Shown here in pieces: positions 1 through 9,539 of a stretch of 64,000 nt of DNA. The DNA comes from Azospirillum fermentarium (lineage in GTDB: Bacteria > Pseudomonadota > Alphaproteobacteria > Azospirillales > Azospirillaceae). The position numbers and the translations under genes were made by a program. The DNA lies in NCBI RefSeq assembly GCF_025961205.1, contig NZ_JAOQNH010000001.1, positions 2,752,001 through 2,816,000 on the forward strand, in the 5' to 3' direction. The notes beneath the pieces were generated by a model. The model worked only from the letters and a program-made list of their open reading frames with translations. It ran no database searches and was not told the DNA's origin. Position 1 is the first letter of the stretch. Each line of letters opens with the position of its first letter.

Positions 1-2
1 GG

Positions 3-3000
3 CGCATGGCCGAGCAGGTCGAAGCGTGGTGCCGGCAGTTGGACGGCGCCCCCACCGATCTGGCCCTGCCGCTGGACCGCCCGCGCCCGCCGGTGCGGGG
101 GGATCAGGGCGGGATGGTGCGCTTCACCCTGCCGCCCGCGGTGGCCGAGGCCCTGACCCGTCTGGCGCGCGCCGAGCAGGCGACGCCGTTCATGGCGCTG
201 CTGGCGGTCTATGCCGCCGTGCTGGCGCGGTGGAGCGGCCAGGACGAGGTGACCATCGGCTGCCCCGCCGGGGGCCGCGACCGGGTGGAGACGCAGAACC
301 TCGTCGGTTTCTTCGTCAACAATCTGGTGCTGCGCGCCGACCTCACCGACGATCCCGGCTTTGCCGCCCTGCTGCGCCGGCTGCGCGCGGTGTGCCTGGA
401 CGCCTTCAGCCGCCAGGACGTGCCGTTCGACCGGGTGGTGGAGGCGCTGAACCCCGAACGCGCGCTGAACCGCGGCCCGCTGTTCCAGGCCATGTTCGTG
501 CTCCAGACCGCCACGGTGGAACCGCTGGCGTTTGCCGGCGTGCGGGTCCGCCCGGTGGAGAGCGGCGGCGGCGCCTCGGAACTCGACCTCAACCTGTCGC
601 TGGAGGCGGCGGCGGACGGCGGCCTGCTGGGCCATCTGGAATACGACGCCGGCCTGTTCGACGCCGCCACCATGGAACGGCTGGCGGGGGATGTCGTCCG
701 TCTGGCCGCAGCGGCGGTGGAACGGCCCGGCACGCCCATCTCAGCCCTGCCCCTGTTCACCACGGACGAGCGGGACGCGCTGATCGCCGCGGGCGGTCCC
801 CTGTCCGGCCCCCTGTCCGATGAGACCGTGCCGGCACTGATTGCGGGACAGGCTGCGCGCAATCCCGATGCCCCGGCGCTGATCCACGGGGACACCACCG
901 TCACCTATGGCGCCCTGGACGCCGCGGCATCCGCCCTGGCCCGCCGGCTGACGGCGCTGGGGGTGGGGCCGGGCACCCCGGTGGGGGTGGCCACCGGGCG
1001 CGGCCCGCATCTGGTGACGGCGCTGCTGGCGGTTTACAAAGCCGGGGGCGCCCATGTGGTGTTCGACCCCGCCCAGCCCGCCGCCCGCACCCACGCCATC
1101 ATCGCCGACACCGCCATGACCGTGGTGATCGGCCCGGACACGCTGGCCGAACGCCTGCCCGCCGGGCTGACGCTGGTGACGCCGGACAATCCCCCTCTCT
1201 CCCCGGCGGGGAGAGGGCCTGTGCTCCCGCTGCCGGGACCGGGAGATCTCGCCTACATCTGCTTCACCTCCGGGTCCACCGGGGCGCCCAAGGGGGTGAT
1301 GGTGGAGCACGGCGGGCTGGCGAACCACGCGCGCGCCGTCATCGCCGATTACCGGCTGGAGCCGGGGGACCGGGTGCTGCAGTTCGCCGCCCCCGAATTC
1401 GACGTGGCGCTGGAAGAGATCCTGCCCACCCTGGTGGCCGGGGCCACGCTGGTGCTGCCCGCGGACGGCATGGCGGCGGACCTGGGTGCCTTCACCGAGG
1501 CGCTGGGCGCCCTTGGCATCACCATCGCCAACCTGCCCGCCGCCTTCTGGCACGCCTGGGTGCGGCATCTGGCGGAGACGGCCACCCCCCTGCCCCCCAC
1601 CCTGCGGCTGGTGGTGACCGGCAGCGACCGGGTGTCGACGGAACGGCTGGCCGAGTGGCGGGCGCTGGCCGGGCCGCGCACCGCGTGGCGCAACGCCTAT
1701 GGCCCGACCGAGGCCACCATCACCGCCACCCTGTTCGACCCCGCGGTGGACCAGGCGCCCGAGACCGGCACCGTGCCCATCGGGCGGCCCATCGCCGGCA
1801 CCCGCGTCCATGTGCTGGACAGCGCCGGACAGCCGGTGCCGCCGGGGGTGGTGGGGGAAATCGTCATCGCCGGCCCCGGTGTCGCCCGCGGCTATCTGAA
1901 CCGGGATGGGGAAACGGCGGCGCGCTTCCGCCCCGATCCCTTCGTGCCCGGCGCCAGCACCTTCTGGACCGGCGACCGCGCCCGGCGGCGGGCCGACGGC
2001 ACGCTGGAATTCCTGGGCCGCCGCGACGATCAGGTGAAGATCCGCGGCTTCCGCATCGAACCGGGGGAGGTGGCAGCCGCCCTGGCCCGCCACCCGCGGG
2101 TAACGGAGGCCGCCGTCCTGCCCCTGCCCGGCCCCGGCGGGGAACCGCGGCTGGTGGCCTTCGCCGAGACCGCCGCGGACGCCGCGGAGTTGCTGGAATG
2201 GCTGCGCGGCGCCCTGCCGGCCTATATGGTGCCGGCGGCGGCGGCGCCGCTGCCGTCCCTGCCCAAGACCGCGGGGGGCAAGGTGGACCGCCGCGCCCTG
2301 GCGGCGCTGGCCCCCGCCGATGCCCCTGCCCCCACCCCGGCGGCCCCGCGGACGGAGGCCGAACGCACGCTGGCCGGCATCTTCGCCGCCGTGCTGGGGC
2401 TGCCCGCGGTCGGCGTGTTCGACAATTTCTTCGACCTCGGCGGCGATTCCATCCGCAGCCTGCAAATCGTGTCGCGGGCGCGCCACGCCGGGTTCGACCT
2501 GACGGTGCGCCACCTGTTCCAGCACCAGACCGTCGCCGCCCTGGCCGCGGCCACCGCCGGGGCCGCACCCGCCGCCGCCGTGACGGGGCCGGACCACGGC
2601 CCGGTGCCGCCGCTGCCGGTGCAGGCGTGGTTCCACGCCGCCATCACCGACGATCCCCACCATTACAACCAGGGCCTCGTGCTGGCGGTGCCCGCCGCCA
2701 TCGACGCCGATGCGCTGGAACGGGCACTGGATGCGCTGATCGACCGGCATGGCGCCCTGCGCCTGCGCATAATCGACGGCGTTCAGACCGTCCCGCGCGC
2801 CGGGGCCGGGCCGTATGGGGTGCTGCGCCGTCTTGGCCCCGGTGCGGTGACGGCAGAGGAGCGCGCCGCCGCCTTCGCCGCCGCGCAAACCGGCTTCGAC
2901 CTGTCCCGCGGGCCGCTGCTGCGGGCGGTGCTCGACCCCGCCGCGGGCCGGCTGCTGATGACCGCCCACCATCTGGCGGTGGACGCGGCGTCGTGGCCGG

Positions 3001-6000
3001 TCCTGCTCGACGGGCTGGCCGTGGCCTATGAACAGGCGGTGCGGGGCGAGGAACCGGCCCTGCCCGCCCCCACCACCCCGTACCGGCTGTGGGCGGAAAA
3101 GCTGGCGGACCTCGCCGCCTCCACTGCTCTGACCGCGGAAGCGGCGTGGTGGCGCGACACGCTGGGCGGCCCGGCGGTGCCCCTGCTGCCTGCCGGCACC
3201 GATCCCGGCACGGTGGGCGGTGCCGCCCGGCTGGTGCTGGATCTGGACGCAGACCAGACGGGCGCGCTGCTGCGCGGCGTGCCGGCGGCGTTCGGCGTGC
3301 GTCCCGACGCGGCCCTGCTGGCGGCGCTGCAGCGGGCGGTGTGGCGGCTGACCGGCGGCACCCGGCTGCGCGTGGATGTGGAGCGGCACGGGCGTGCCGA
3401 CCTGTTCGAGGGCATCGACCTGTCGCGGACGGTGGGGTGGTTCACCACCGTCCAGCCGCTGCGGCTCGACCACCCCGGCGCCCCCGATCCCCGCGCCGAA
3501 GTAGCGGCCAGCGCCGCCGCCCTGCGCGCCGCCCCGCGGGAGGGGATGGGGTACGGGCTGCTGCGCCACCTCAGCCCCGACGCCGGCATCCGCGCCGCCA
3601 TGGCCGCGCTGCCGGACGCGGAGCTTCTGGTCAATTACCTGGGCGTGATGGACGGCCCGGCGGACGGCGGCACCTTCGTGCCGGTGGACGAGCCGCCGGG
3701 GCCGCTGCTCAGCCCCCGTGCCCGCCGCAGCCACGCGGTGGAACTGAACGCCGGGGTATGGCGGGGGTGCCTGCGCCTGGACATCACCTTCCCGCCATGC
3801 GCCGAGGCCACGGTGACCGCGCTGGCCGAGGCCACCCGCACGGCGCTGGTGGAACTGGCCGAGGCCGCCGGACGAATGGGGCCGGAACCGCTGCCCCTGA
3901 CGCCGCTGCAACAGGGGGTGCTGGCCCACAGCCTGCGGGATCCCGACACCTATTTCGACCAGTTGCGGCTGCGGCTGGACGGGCCGCTCGACGCCGGGCG
4001 GCTGCGGGCGGCGTGGGATGCGCTGGTGGAACGGCACGAATCCCTGCGCGCCGCCTTCCGCTGGCAGGACGGCGGGCAGCCGGTGCAGGTGTTCGCCCCC
4101 CGCACCGCCCTGCCGTGGCGGGAGGAGGATTGGCGCAGCCTGTCCCCCGCCGCACAGGACGCCCGCATGGAACGGCTGCTGGCCGAGGACCGGGCGGCGG
4201 GGTTCACGCTGGACCGCCCGCCGCTGATGCGGATGCATCTGGTGCGCACGTCCGACACCACCCACGACCTTCTGTGGAGTTCCCATCATCTGCTGATGGA
4301 CGGCTGGTCGGTGTCGGTGCTGGCGGGCGAGCTGTTCGCGCTCTACCGCGGCACGCCCCTGCCCCCCGCCCCGCGCTTCGGCGATTATGTCCGCCATCAG
4401 GCGAGCCTGGACCGGGCCGCGTCCGATGCCTTCTGGCGGGAGGAGCTGGCGGGGATCGAGGCCGCCACCCCCATCATGCTCCCCGGCCTCGCCCCCGATC
4501 CGGCGGACGATCCCGATGGCGGCGGGGCGGAGATCCACGCGCCGCTGAGCACGGACGAGACCGCCGCGCTGACGGCCCTGGCCCAGCGGGGCCGCGTCAC
4601 GCTGGGCGCCATCGTGCAGGGGGCCTGGGCGCTGCTGCTGCACCACTATACCGGACAGCGCGACGTGGTGTTCGGCGTTACCGTGTCGGGCCGCCCGCCG
4701 GATCTGGCGGGGGCGGAAACCATGGTGGGGATGCTCATCAACACCGTGCCCGCCCGCGTGACGGTGGACGGGGACGAACCCGGCCTGCCCTGGCTTCAGC
4801 GCCTGTTCGCCCGCCATCTGGAGCGTGACCGCTTCGGCGCCACGCCGCTCGGCGACATCGTGCGCGCCTCGGCCCTGCCGGCGGGCACCGACCTGTTCCA
4901 CAGCCTGGTGCTGTTCCAGAACTACCCCGCCGCCGGGGAACTGGAAGCGGACGGCCTCCGCCTGACCGGCGTGCGGGCGTACGAGCGCACCAACTTCCCC
5001 CTGACCCTGGTGTGCCAGCCCGGCCCGGTGCTGCACCTGGGGCTGCATTACGACCCGCGGCGGTTCGCCGGATCCGCCGTCCGCCGGATGCTGGGGCATC
5101 TGCGCACCCTGCTGGCCGGGCTGGCGGCGGCACCCGAAGCACCACTGTCCGCCCACACCCTGCTGGGGCGGGACGAGCGCGCCGTGCTGGTGGCCGCCGG
5201 GCGCGGCCCGGTCCTGCCGGTGACCGCCCCCTTCGCCCACGCCCTGCCCGCCGCCTGGGCGGCAACCCAGCCGGACGCCCCGGCGCTGGAGGGGCACGAC
5301 GGCACCTTGACTTATGCCCAACTGGACGCGGCGACGGCGGCACTGGCCGCCCGGCTGGCGGCGGCGGGTGTTGGGGTGGGCACGCCGGTGGCTGTGTGCC
5401 TGCGCCGGTCGGCGGGGCTGGCGGTGGCGTTCCTGGCGGTGTTGCGCGCCGGGGGCATCGCCGTGCCCCTCGATCCCGATTACCCGGCGGAGCGCCTGCG
5501 CTTCATGCTGGACGACAGCGGCACGCGGCTGGTGCTGGCCGGCGCCGGCACCGCGGGAGCGGTCGCCGATATCGGCGTATCGGTGATGGACATCGACGTT
5601 ACAACCGTAATGGACGCCCCCGCCTGGACCCCGCCGGTGCCGGGGCCGGCGGATGTGGCCTATCTGATCTACACCTCCGGGTCCACCGGGCGGCCCAAGG
5701 GGGTGGAGAGCACCCACGGCGGCCTGCGCAACCTGATCCAGGCCCAGCGGCACCTGTTCGCGCTCAAGCCCGGCGACCGGGTGCTGCAATTCGCCTCCCC
5801 CTCCTTCGACGCGTCGGTGTGGGAAATCGCCATGGCCTTGGGGGCCGGGGGGACGCTGTTGCTGCCGGGGTCGGAGGCCACGCGGCCCGGCCCCGACCTT
5901 GCCCGCACGCTGGAGGAGGCCCGCGTGACGGCGGCGACCCTGCCGCCCACCGCCCTGGCGGTGATGCCGGATGCGCCGCTGCCGGCGCTGCGGCTGCTGG

Positions 6001-9000
6001 TGGTGGCGGGGGAGGCGTGCGCGCCCGATCTGGCGCGGCGCTGGGCCGCCGGGCGGCGGTTCGTCAACGCCTACGGCCCCACGGAATCCTCGGTCTGCGC
6101 CACGCTGGACGAGGGCGGCGGCGATGGCCGGCTGCTGCCCATCGGGCGGCCCCTGCCCAACATCGACGTGCATCTGCTGGACGAACGGGGCGTGCCGGTG
6201 CCGGTGGGCGTGCCGGGTGAACTGCACATCGGCGGCGCCGGTCTGGCCCGCGGCTACCGCCACCGCCCGGACCTGACGGATGAGCGCTTCATCACCCACC
6301 CCGCGTGGGGCCGGCTGTACCGCACCGGCGACATCGGCTACCGGCTGGAGGACGGGCGCATCCAGTTCCTGGGCCGCCGCGACCATCAGGTGAAGCTCCG
6401 CGGCCACCGCATCGAACTGGGCGAGGTGGAGGCGGTGCTGGCCGCCCACCCGGCGGTGACCAACGCCGCCGCGGTGGTGCGCGACGGGCGCCTGCTGGCC
6501 TATGCCGCCGCCGCGGAAGGCACGGTGGACGAGGCTGCACTGCGCGACCATCTGCGCGCCCGCCTGCCGGCCCACATGATCCCGGCGCGCATCGCCGTGC
6601 TGCCGGCCCTGCCGCTGACCCCCAACGGCAAGACCGACCGCGCCGCCCTGCCCGACCCCGACGCCCCCCCGGCGGAACGCGCCGCCCGCGCCCTGCGGGG
6701 CGATGCCGAACGCACCCTGGCCGCCATCTGGGCGCAGGTGCTGGGGGTGCCGTCGGTCGGTCCCGACGACGCCTTCTTCGATCTCGGCGGCGATTCCATT
6801 CTGGCGATCCAGGTGGTGGCCCGCGCCAATCAGGCCGGGCTGCCCATCACCCTGAACCAGCTTCTGACCGCCGGACAGCAGACGGTGGCGGCCCTCGTCG
6901 CCCTGATCGGCGAGGCCGGCGGTATCGCCGCCATCGCCGACGATCCCGACACCGATGCGCCCCAGCCGGTGCCGCCGACGCCGATCCAGCGCTGGTTCTT
7001 CGGCCTGGGCGCCCCCGACCCGCACCATTACAACCAGGGCTTCCTGCTCGACGTGCCGGGGGATCTCGACCCCGCCCGGCTGGAGCGGGCGGCGCGGGCG
7101 GTGCTGGCCCACCACGACGCCCTGCGCCTGCGCGCGTGCCATACGGCGGACGGCTGGGTGCTGGAGCGGGTGCCGGCGGACCACCTGACCGCCCCCGTTC
7201 TGGAGGTACGGGATCTGGGGCAGGCCACGCCCCACGCCATCGAGACCGCGGCGGCGGAAGCCCAGACCGGGTTCGACCTGTCCGCCGGGCCGCTGCTGCG
7301 GCTGGTGCTGCTGCGGCTGGGGGCCGGGGACCGGGCGCGGCTGCTGGTGGCGGCCCACCATCTGGGGATCGACGCGGTGTCGTGGCGGTTCCTGCTCGAC
7401 GATCTGTTCGACGGCTATGTGCAGGCCGCATCCGGCCCCATCCACCTGCCCGCCCGCACCAGCACGTTCCGCCAATGGGCCGAGCGGGTGGCGGAGACCG
7501 CCGCAACGCCCGCCCTGGAACGGGATGCCGCCCACTGGCTGGCCCCCCGCCCGCCGCTCGCCCGGCTGCCGGACACCGGGCACACCCGCAGCACGGTGGG
7601 CGATGCGGTGCGGCTGGAGCGCAGCTTCCCCGCCCCGGTGACGGAGGCGCTGCTGCGCACCCTGCCCAAACGCAGCGGGGCCGCGGCCCAGGATGCGCTG
7701 CTGGCGGCCCTTGCCACCGCCGCCACCACGGTTCTGGGCGGCGACGCCCTGCTGGTGGATGTGGAGGGGCACGGGCGCGACGCCCCGGTGCCCGGGGTGG
7801 ACCTGACCCGCACGGTGGGGTGGTTCACCACCATCGCCCCCGTGGTGCTGCCGGCCCCGGCCTCGGCCCCCCCGGCGCGCACGCTGGCGGCGGCACGGGC
7901 GGCGGTGGCGGGGCTGCCGGGCCGCGGCTTCTCCTATGGTGCCCTGCGCGCGCTCAACCCGCGGGTGGGGGCCGCCCTGGCCGCGCTGGAACCGGCGGAG
8001 GTGCTGTTCAACTATCTCGGCCAATGGGACCAGTCGTGGCCGACGGCGGTGCCGGTGCGCCCGGCGGCGGAATCCGAAGGCCCCGGCTTCGCCCCCACCA
8101 CCCCCCGCCCCTACCGGCTGGAGGTGGCGGCGCTGGTCATGGACGGCCACCTGCGCATGGACTGGACCTATGACCCGCGCCAGACCGATGCGGCGGTGGT
8201 GGAGCGGCTGGCCGACGCCTTTGCCGCGGCCCTGAACGCGCTGCTGGATGACGGCACCCCGGCGGCGGAAGCGGAGGCGGAGGAGGAGACCCCCCGCACG
8301 CTGGCGCCGCAGCAGGCGGCGATGCTGGCCCACGCCACCGCCCATCCCGGCAGCGAAGCCTATGTGGCCCAGCTTGCCGCCACCCTGCCGGACGGGTTGG
8401 ACGTGCCGGCCTTCCAGGCCGCGTGGGACCGGGCGCTGTCCCGTCACGCGGCCCTGCGCGCCGCCTTTATCACCGGGGCGGACGGGGCGGCGGAACAGCG
8501 CTTCCCCAGCCGGGTTCAGGCCCCCTGGCGGCTGGAGGACTGGCGGGATCCCGACCCGGCGGCGGAAGAGGCCCGTTTCGCCACGGAACGGGCGCGGGAC
8601 CGCCACGCCGGCTTCGACCCCGCCACGGCCCCGCTGATGCGCTTCACCCTCGCACAGGGAGCCGCGGGTTACCGCTTCATCTGGACCCACCATCACCTGC
8701 TGATGGACGGCTGGTCCATGCCGCTGCTGCTGGAGGAGGTGCGGCGGGCCTATGACGGCGCCGCCCCGGACCAGCCGGCCCCCGACTTCCGCGCTTTCCT
8801 GACGTGGCTGGAGCGGCAGGACGCGGCGGCGGCGCGGGCGTTCTGGGCCGACGCGCTGGCCGGGCTGCCGCCTGCCGCCCTGGCGTGGCCGCCGGTCCCG
8901 CCCGATGCCCCCGCCGGGCACCGCTTCGCCGAGGTGGTGCGGACCCCGCCGCCCGCGGTGGGGACGGCGCTGACCGCCTTCGCCCGCCGCCACCGGCTGA

Positions 9001-9539
9001 CGGTGCCGGCGGTGGTGATGGGGGCCTGGGCATTGGTGCTGGGGCGGTACACCGGCAGCGATGACGTGGTGTTCGGCGTGACCTCGGCCCTGCGCCCGCC
9101 CGACCTGCCGGGGGTGGAGGGCATGATCGGCCCGCTCATCAACACGCTGCCCCTGCGCGTTCTCCCGCCGGGGGCGGCACCGCTGCCGGCGTGGCTGGCG
9201 GGGGTGCAGCGGCGGCGGGCGGCGCAGACGGCGCACGCCCATCTGTCCATCGCGGCGGTGGCCGGGGCCGCCGGGCTGGCACCGGGGCAGGCGCCGTTCA
9301 CCACCACGCTGCGCGTGCAGACCTATCCCGCCGGCAAGGACGGCGGCGGTTTGCGCTTTGCCGATGCCGTCATGACCGACCATTGGCATTATCCGCTCAA
9401 TCTGGAGGTGGTGCCGGGCGAGGCCATGGTGGTGGCCGCCGGCTACGACACCGCCCTGTTCACGGCCACCGCGGTGGAGGACATTCTGGGCGCCTTTCTG
9501 ACCACACTGACCGCCGTCGCCGAGGGGCGCACCCCATGA
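3..9539 (+). CDS. Nonribosomal peptide synthetase, 5'-truncated, (C)-A-T-E-C-A-T-E-C
   Basis: The reading frame is open at the window edge and starts inside a condensation (C) domain, so the true start lies upstream. Numbered from the ATG at 6, the domains are: C-terminal half of C1 (1-250), A1 (about 270-760, P-loop-like TSGSTGAPKG near 418), carrier protein T1 (LGGDSI near 811), epimerase E1 (HHLAVDAASW near 988), C2 (HHLLMDG near 1428), A2 (TSGSTGRPKG near 1888), T2 (LGGDSI near 2260), E2 (HHLGIDAVSW near 2453) and a complete terminal C3 (HHLLMDG near 2896). Both modules should therefore load an amino acid and epimerise it to the D form. There is no thioesterase or reductase. The protein ends in C3, so either another protein accepts the chain or C3 itself releases it. 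The stop overlaps the exporter start (ATGA). Function class is certain; the product is unknown. Confidence 0.95.
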   Translation, partial: RMAEQVEAWCRQLDGAPTDLALPLDRPRPPVRGDQGGMVRFTLPPAVAEALTRLARAEQATPFMALLAVYAAVLARWSGQDEVTIGCPAGGRDRVETQNLVGFFVNNLVLRADLTDDPGFAALLRRLRAVCLDAFSRQDVPFDRVVEALNPERALNRGPLFQAMFVLQTATVEPLAFAGVRVRPVESGGGASELDLNLSLEAAADGGLLGHLEYDAGLFDAATMERLAGDVVRLAAAAVERPGTPISALPLFTTDERDALIAAGGPLSGPLSDETVPALIAGQAARNPDAPALIHGDTTVTYGALDAAASALARRLTALGVGPGTPVGVATGRGPHLVTALLAVYKAGGAHVVFDPAQPAARTHAIIADTAMTVVIGPDTLAERLPAGLTLVTPDNPPLSPAGRGPVLPLPGPGDLAYICFTSGSTGAPKGVMVEHGGLANHARAVIADYRLEPGDRVLQFAAPEFDVALEEILPTLVAGATLVLPADGMAADLGAFTEALGALGITIANLPAAFWHAWVRHLAETATPLPPTLRLVVTGSDRVSTERLAEWRALAGPRTAWRNAYGPTEATITATLFDPAVDQAPETGTVPIGRPIAGTRVHVLDSAGQPVPPGVVGEIVIAGPGVARGYLNRDGETAARFRPDPFVPGASTFWTGDRARRRADGTLEFLGRRDDQVKIRGFRIEPGEVAAALARHPRVTEAAVLPLPGPGGEPRLVAFAETAADAAELLEWLRGALPAYMVPAAAAPLPSLPKTAGGKVDRRALAALAPADAPAPTPAAPRTEAERTLAGIFAAVLGLPAVGVFDNFFDLGGDSIRSLQIVSRARHAGFDLTVRHLFQHQTVAALAAATAGAAPAAAVTGPDHGPVPPLPVQAWFHAAITDDPHHYNQGLVLAVPAAIDADALERALDALIDRHGALRLRIIDGVQTVPRAGAGPYGVLRRLGPGAVTAEERAAAFAAAQTGFDLSRGPLLRAVLDPAAGRLLMTAHHLAVDAASWPVLLDGLAVAYEQAVRGEEPALPAPTTPYRLWAEKLADLAASTALTAEAAWWRDTLGGPAVPLLPAGTDPGTVGGAARLVLDLDADQTGALLRGVPAAFGVRPDAALLAALQRAVWRLTGGTRLRVDVERHGRADLFEGIDLSRTVGWFTTVQPLRLDHPGAPDPRAEVAASAAALRAAPREGMGYGLLRHLSPDAGIRAAMAALPDAELLVNYLGVMDGPADGGTFVPVDEPPGPLLSPRARRSHAVELNAGVWRGCLRLDITFPPCAEATVTALAEATRTALVELAEAAGRMGPEPLPLTPLQQGVLAHSLRDPDTYFDQLRLRLDGPLDAGRLRAAWDALVERHESLRAAFRWQDGGQPVQVFAPRTALPWREEDWRSLSPAAQDARMERLLAEDRAAGFTLDRPPLMRMHLVRTSDTTHDLLWSSHHLLMDGWSVSVLAGELFALYRGTPLPPAPRFGDYVRHQASLDRAASDAFWREELAGIEAATPIMLPGLAPDPADDPDGGGAEIHAPLSTDETAALTALAQRGRVTLGAIVQGAWALLLHHYTGQRDVVFGVTVSGRPPDLAGAETMVGMLINTVPARVTVDGDEPGLPWLQRLFARHLERDRFGATPLGDIVRASALPAGTDLFHSLVLFQNYPAAGELEADGLRLTGVRAYERTNFPLTLVCQPGPVLHLGLHYDPRRFAGSAVRRMLGHLRTLLAGLAAAPEAPLSAHTLLGRDERAVLVAAGRGPVLPVTAPFAHALPAAWAATQPDAPALEGHDGTLTYAQLDAATAALAARLAAAGVGVGTPVAVCLRRSAGLAVAFLAVLRAGGIAVPLDPDYPAERLRFMLDDSGTRLVLAGAGTAGAVADIGVSVMDIDVTTVMDAPAWTPPVPGPADVAYLIYTSGSTGRPKGVESTHGGLRNLIQAQRHLFALKPGDRVLQFASPSFDASVWEIAMALGAGGTLLLPGSEATRPGPDLARTLEEARVTAATLPPTALAVMPDAPLPALRLLVVAGEACAPDLARRWAAGRRFVNAYGPTESSVCATLDEGGGDGRLLPIGRPLPNIDVHLLDERGVPVPVGVPGELHIGGAGLARGYRHRPDLTDERFITHPAWGRLYRTGDIGYRLEDGRIQFLGRRDHQVKLRGHRIELGEVEAVLAAHPAVTNAAAVVRDGRLLAYAAAAEGTVDEAALRDHLRARLPAHMIPARIAVLPALPLTPNGKTDRAALPDPDAPPAERAARALRGDAERTLAAIWAQVLGVPSVGPDDAFFDLGGDSILAIQVVARANQAGLPITLNQLLTAGQQTVAALVALIGEAGGIAAIADDPDTDAPQPVPPTPIQRWFFGLGAPDPHHYNQGFLLDVPGDLDPARLERAARAVLAHHDALRLRACHTADGWVLERVPADHLTAPVLEVRDLGQATPHAIETAAAEAQTGFDLSAGPLLRLVLLRLGAGDRARLLVAAHHLGIDAVSWRFLLDDLFDGYVQAASGPIHLPARTSTFRQWAERVAETAATPALERDAAHWLAPRPPLARLPDTGHTRSTVGDAVRLERSFPAPVTEALLRTLPKRSGAAAQDALLAALATAATTVLGGDALLVDVEGHGRDAPVPGVDLTRTVGWFTTIAPVVLPAPASAPPARTLAAARAAVAGLPGRGFSYGALRALNPRVGAALAALEPAEVLFNYLGQWDQSWPTAVPVRPAAESEGPGFAPTTPRPYRLEVAALVMDGHLRMDWTYDPRQTDAAVVERLADAFAAALNALLDDGTPAAEAEAEEETPRTLAPQQAAMLAHATAHPGSEAYVAQLAATLPDGLDVPAFQAAWDRALSRHAALRAAFITGADGAAEQRFPSRVQAPWRLEDWRDPDPAAEEARFATERARDRHAGFDPATAPLMRFTLAQGAAGYRFIWTHHHLLMDGWSMPLLLEEVRRAYDGAAPDQPAPDFRAFLTWLERQDAAAARAFWADALAGLPPAALAWPPVPPDAPAGHRFAEVVRTPPPAVGTALTAFARRHRLTVPAVVMGAWALVLGRYTGSDDVVFGVTSALRPPDLPGVEGMIGPLINTLPLRVLPPGAAPLPAWLAGVQRRRAAQTAHAHLSIAAVAGAAGLAPGQAPFTTTLRVQTYPAGKDGGGLRFADAVMTDHWHYPLNLEVVPGEAMVVAAGYDTALFTATAVEDILGAFLTTLTAVAEGRTP
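1193..1217. repeat. Palindromic element inside the A1 coding sequence
   Basis: The core at 1197-1215 is a perfect inverted repeat, CTCTCCCC-GGC-GGGGAGAG. The same core occurs between genes at 12801-12823. Here it is read in frame as Pro-Leu-Ser-Pro-Ala-Gly-Arg-Gly, in a loop just before the A3 core motif of the first adenylation domain, where insertions are likely tolerated. Confidence 0.7.
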
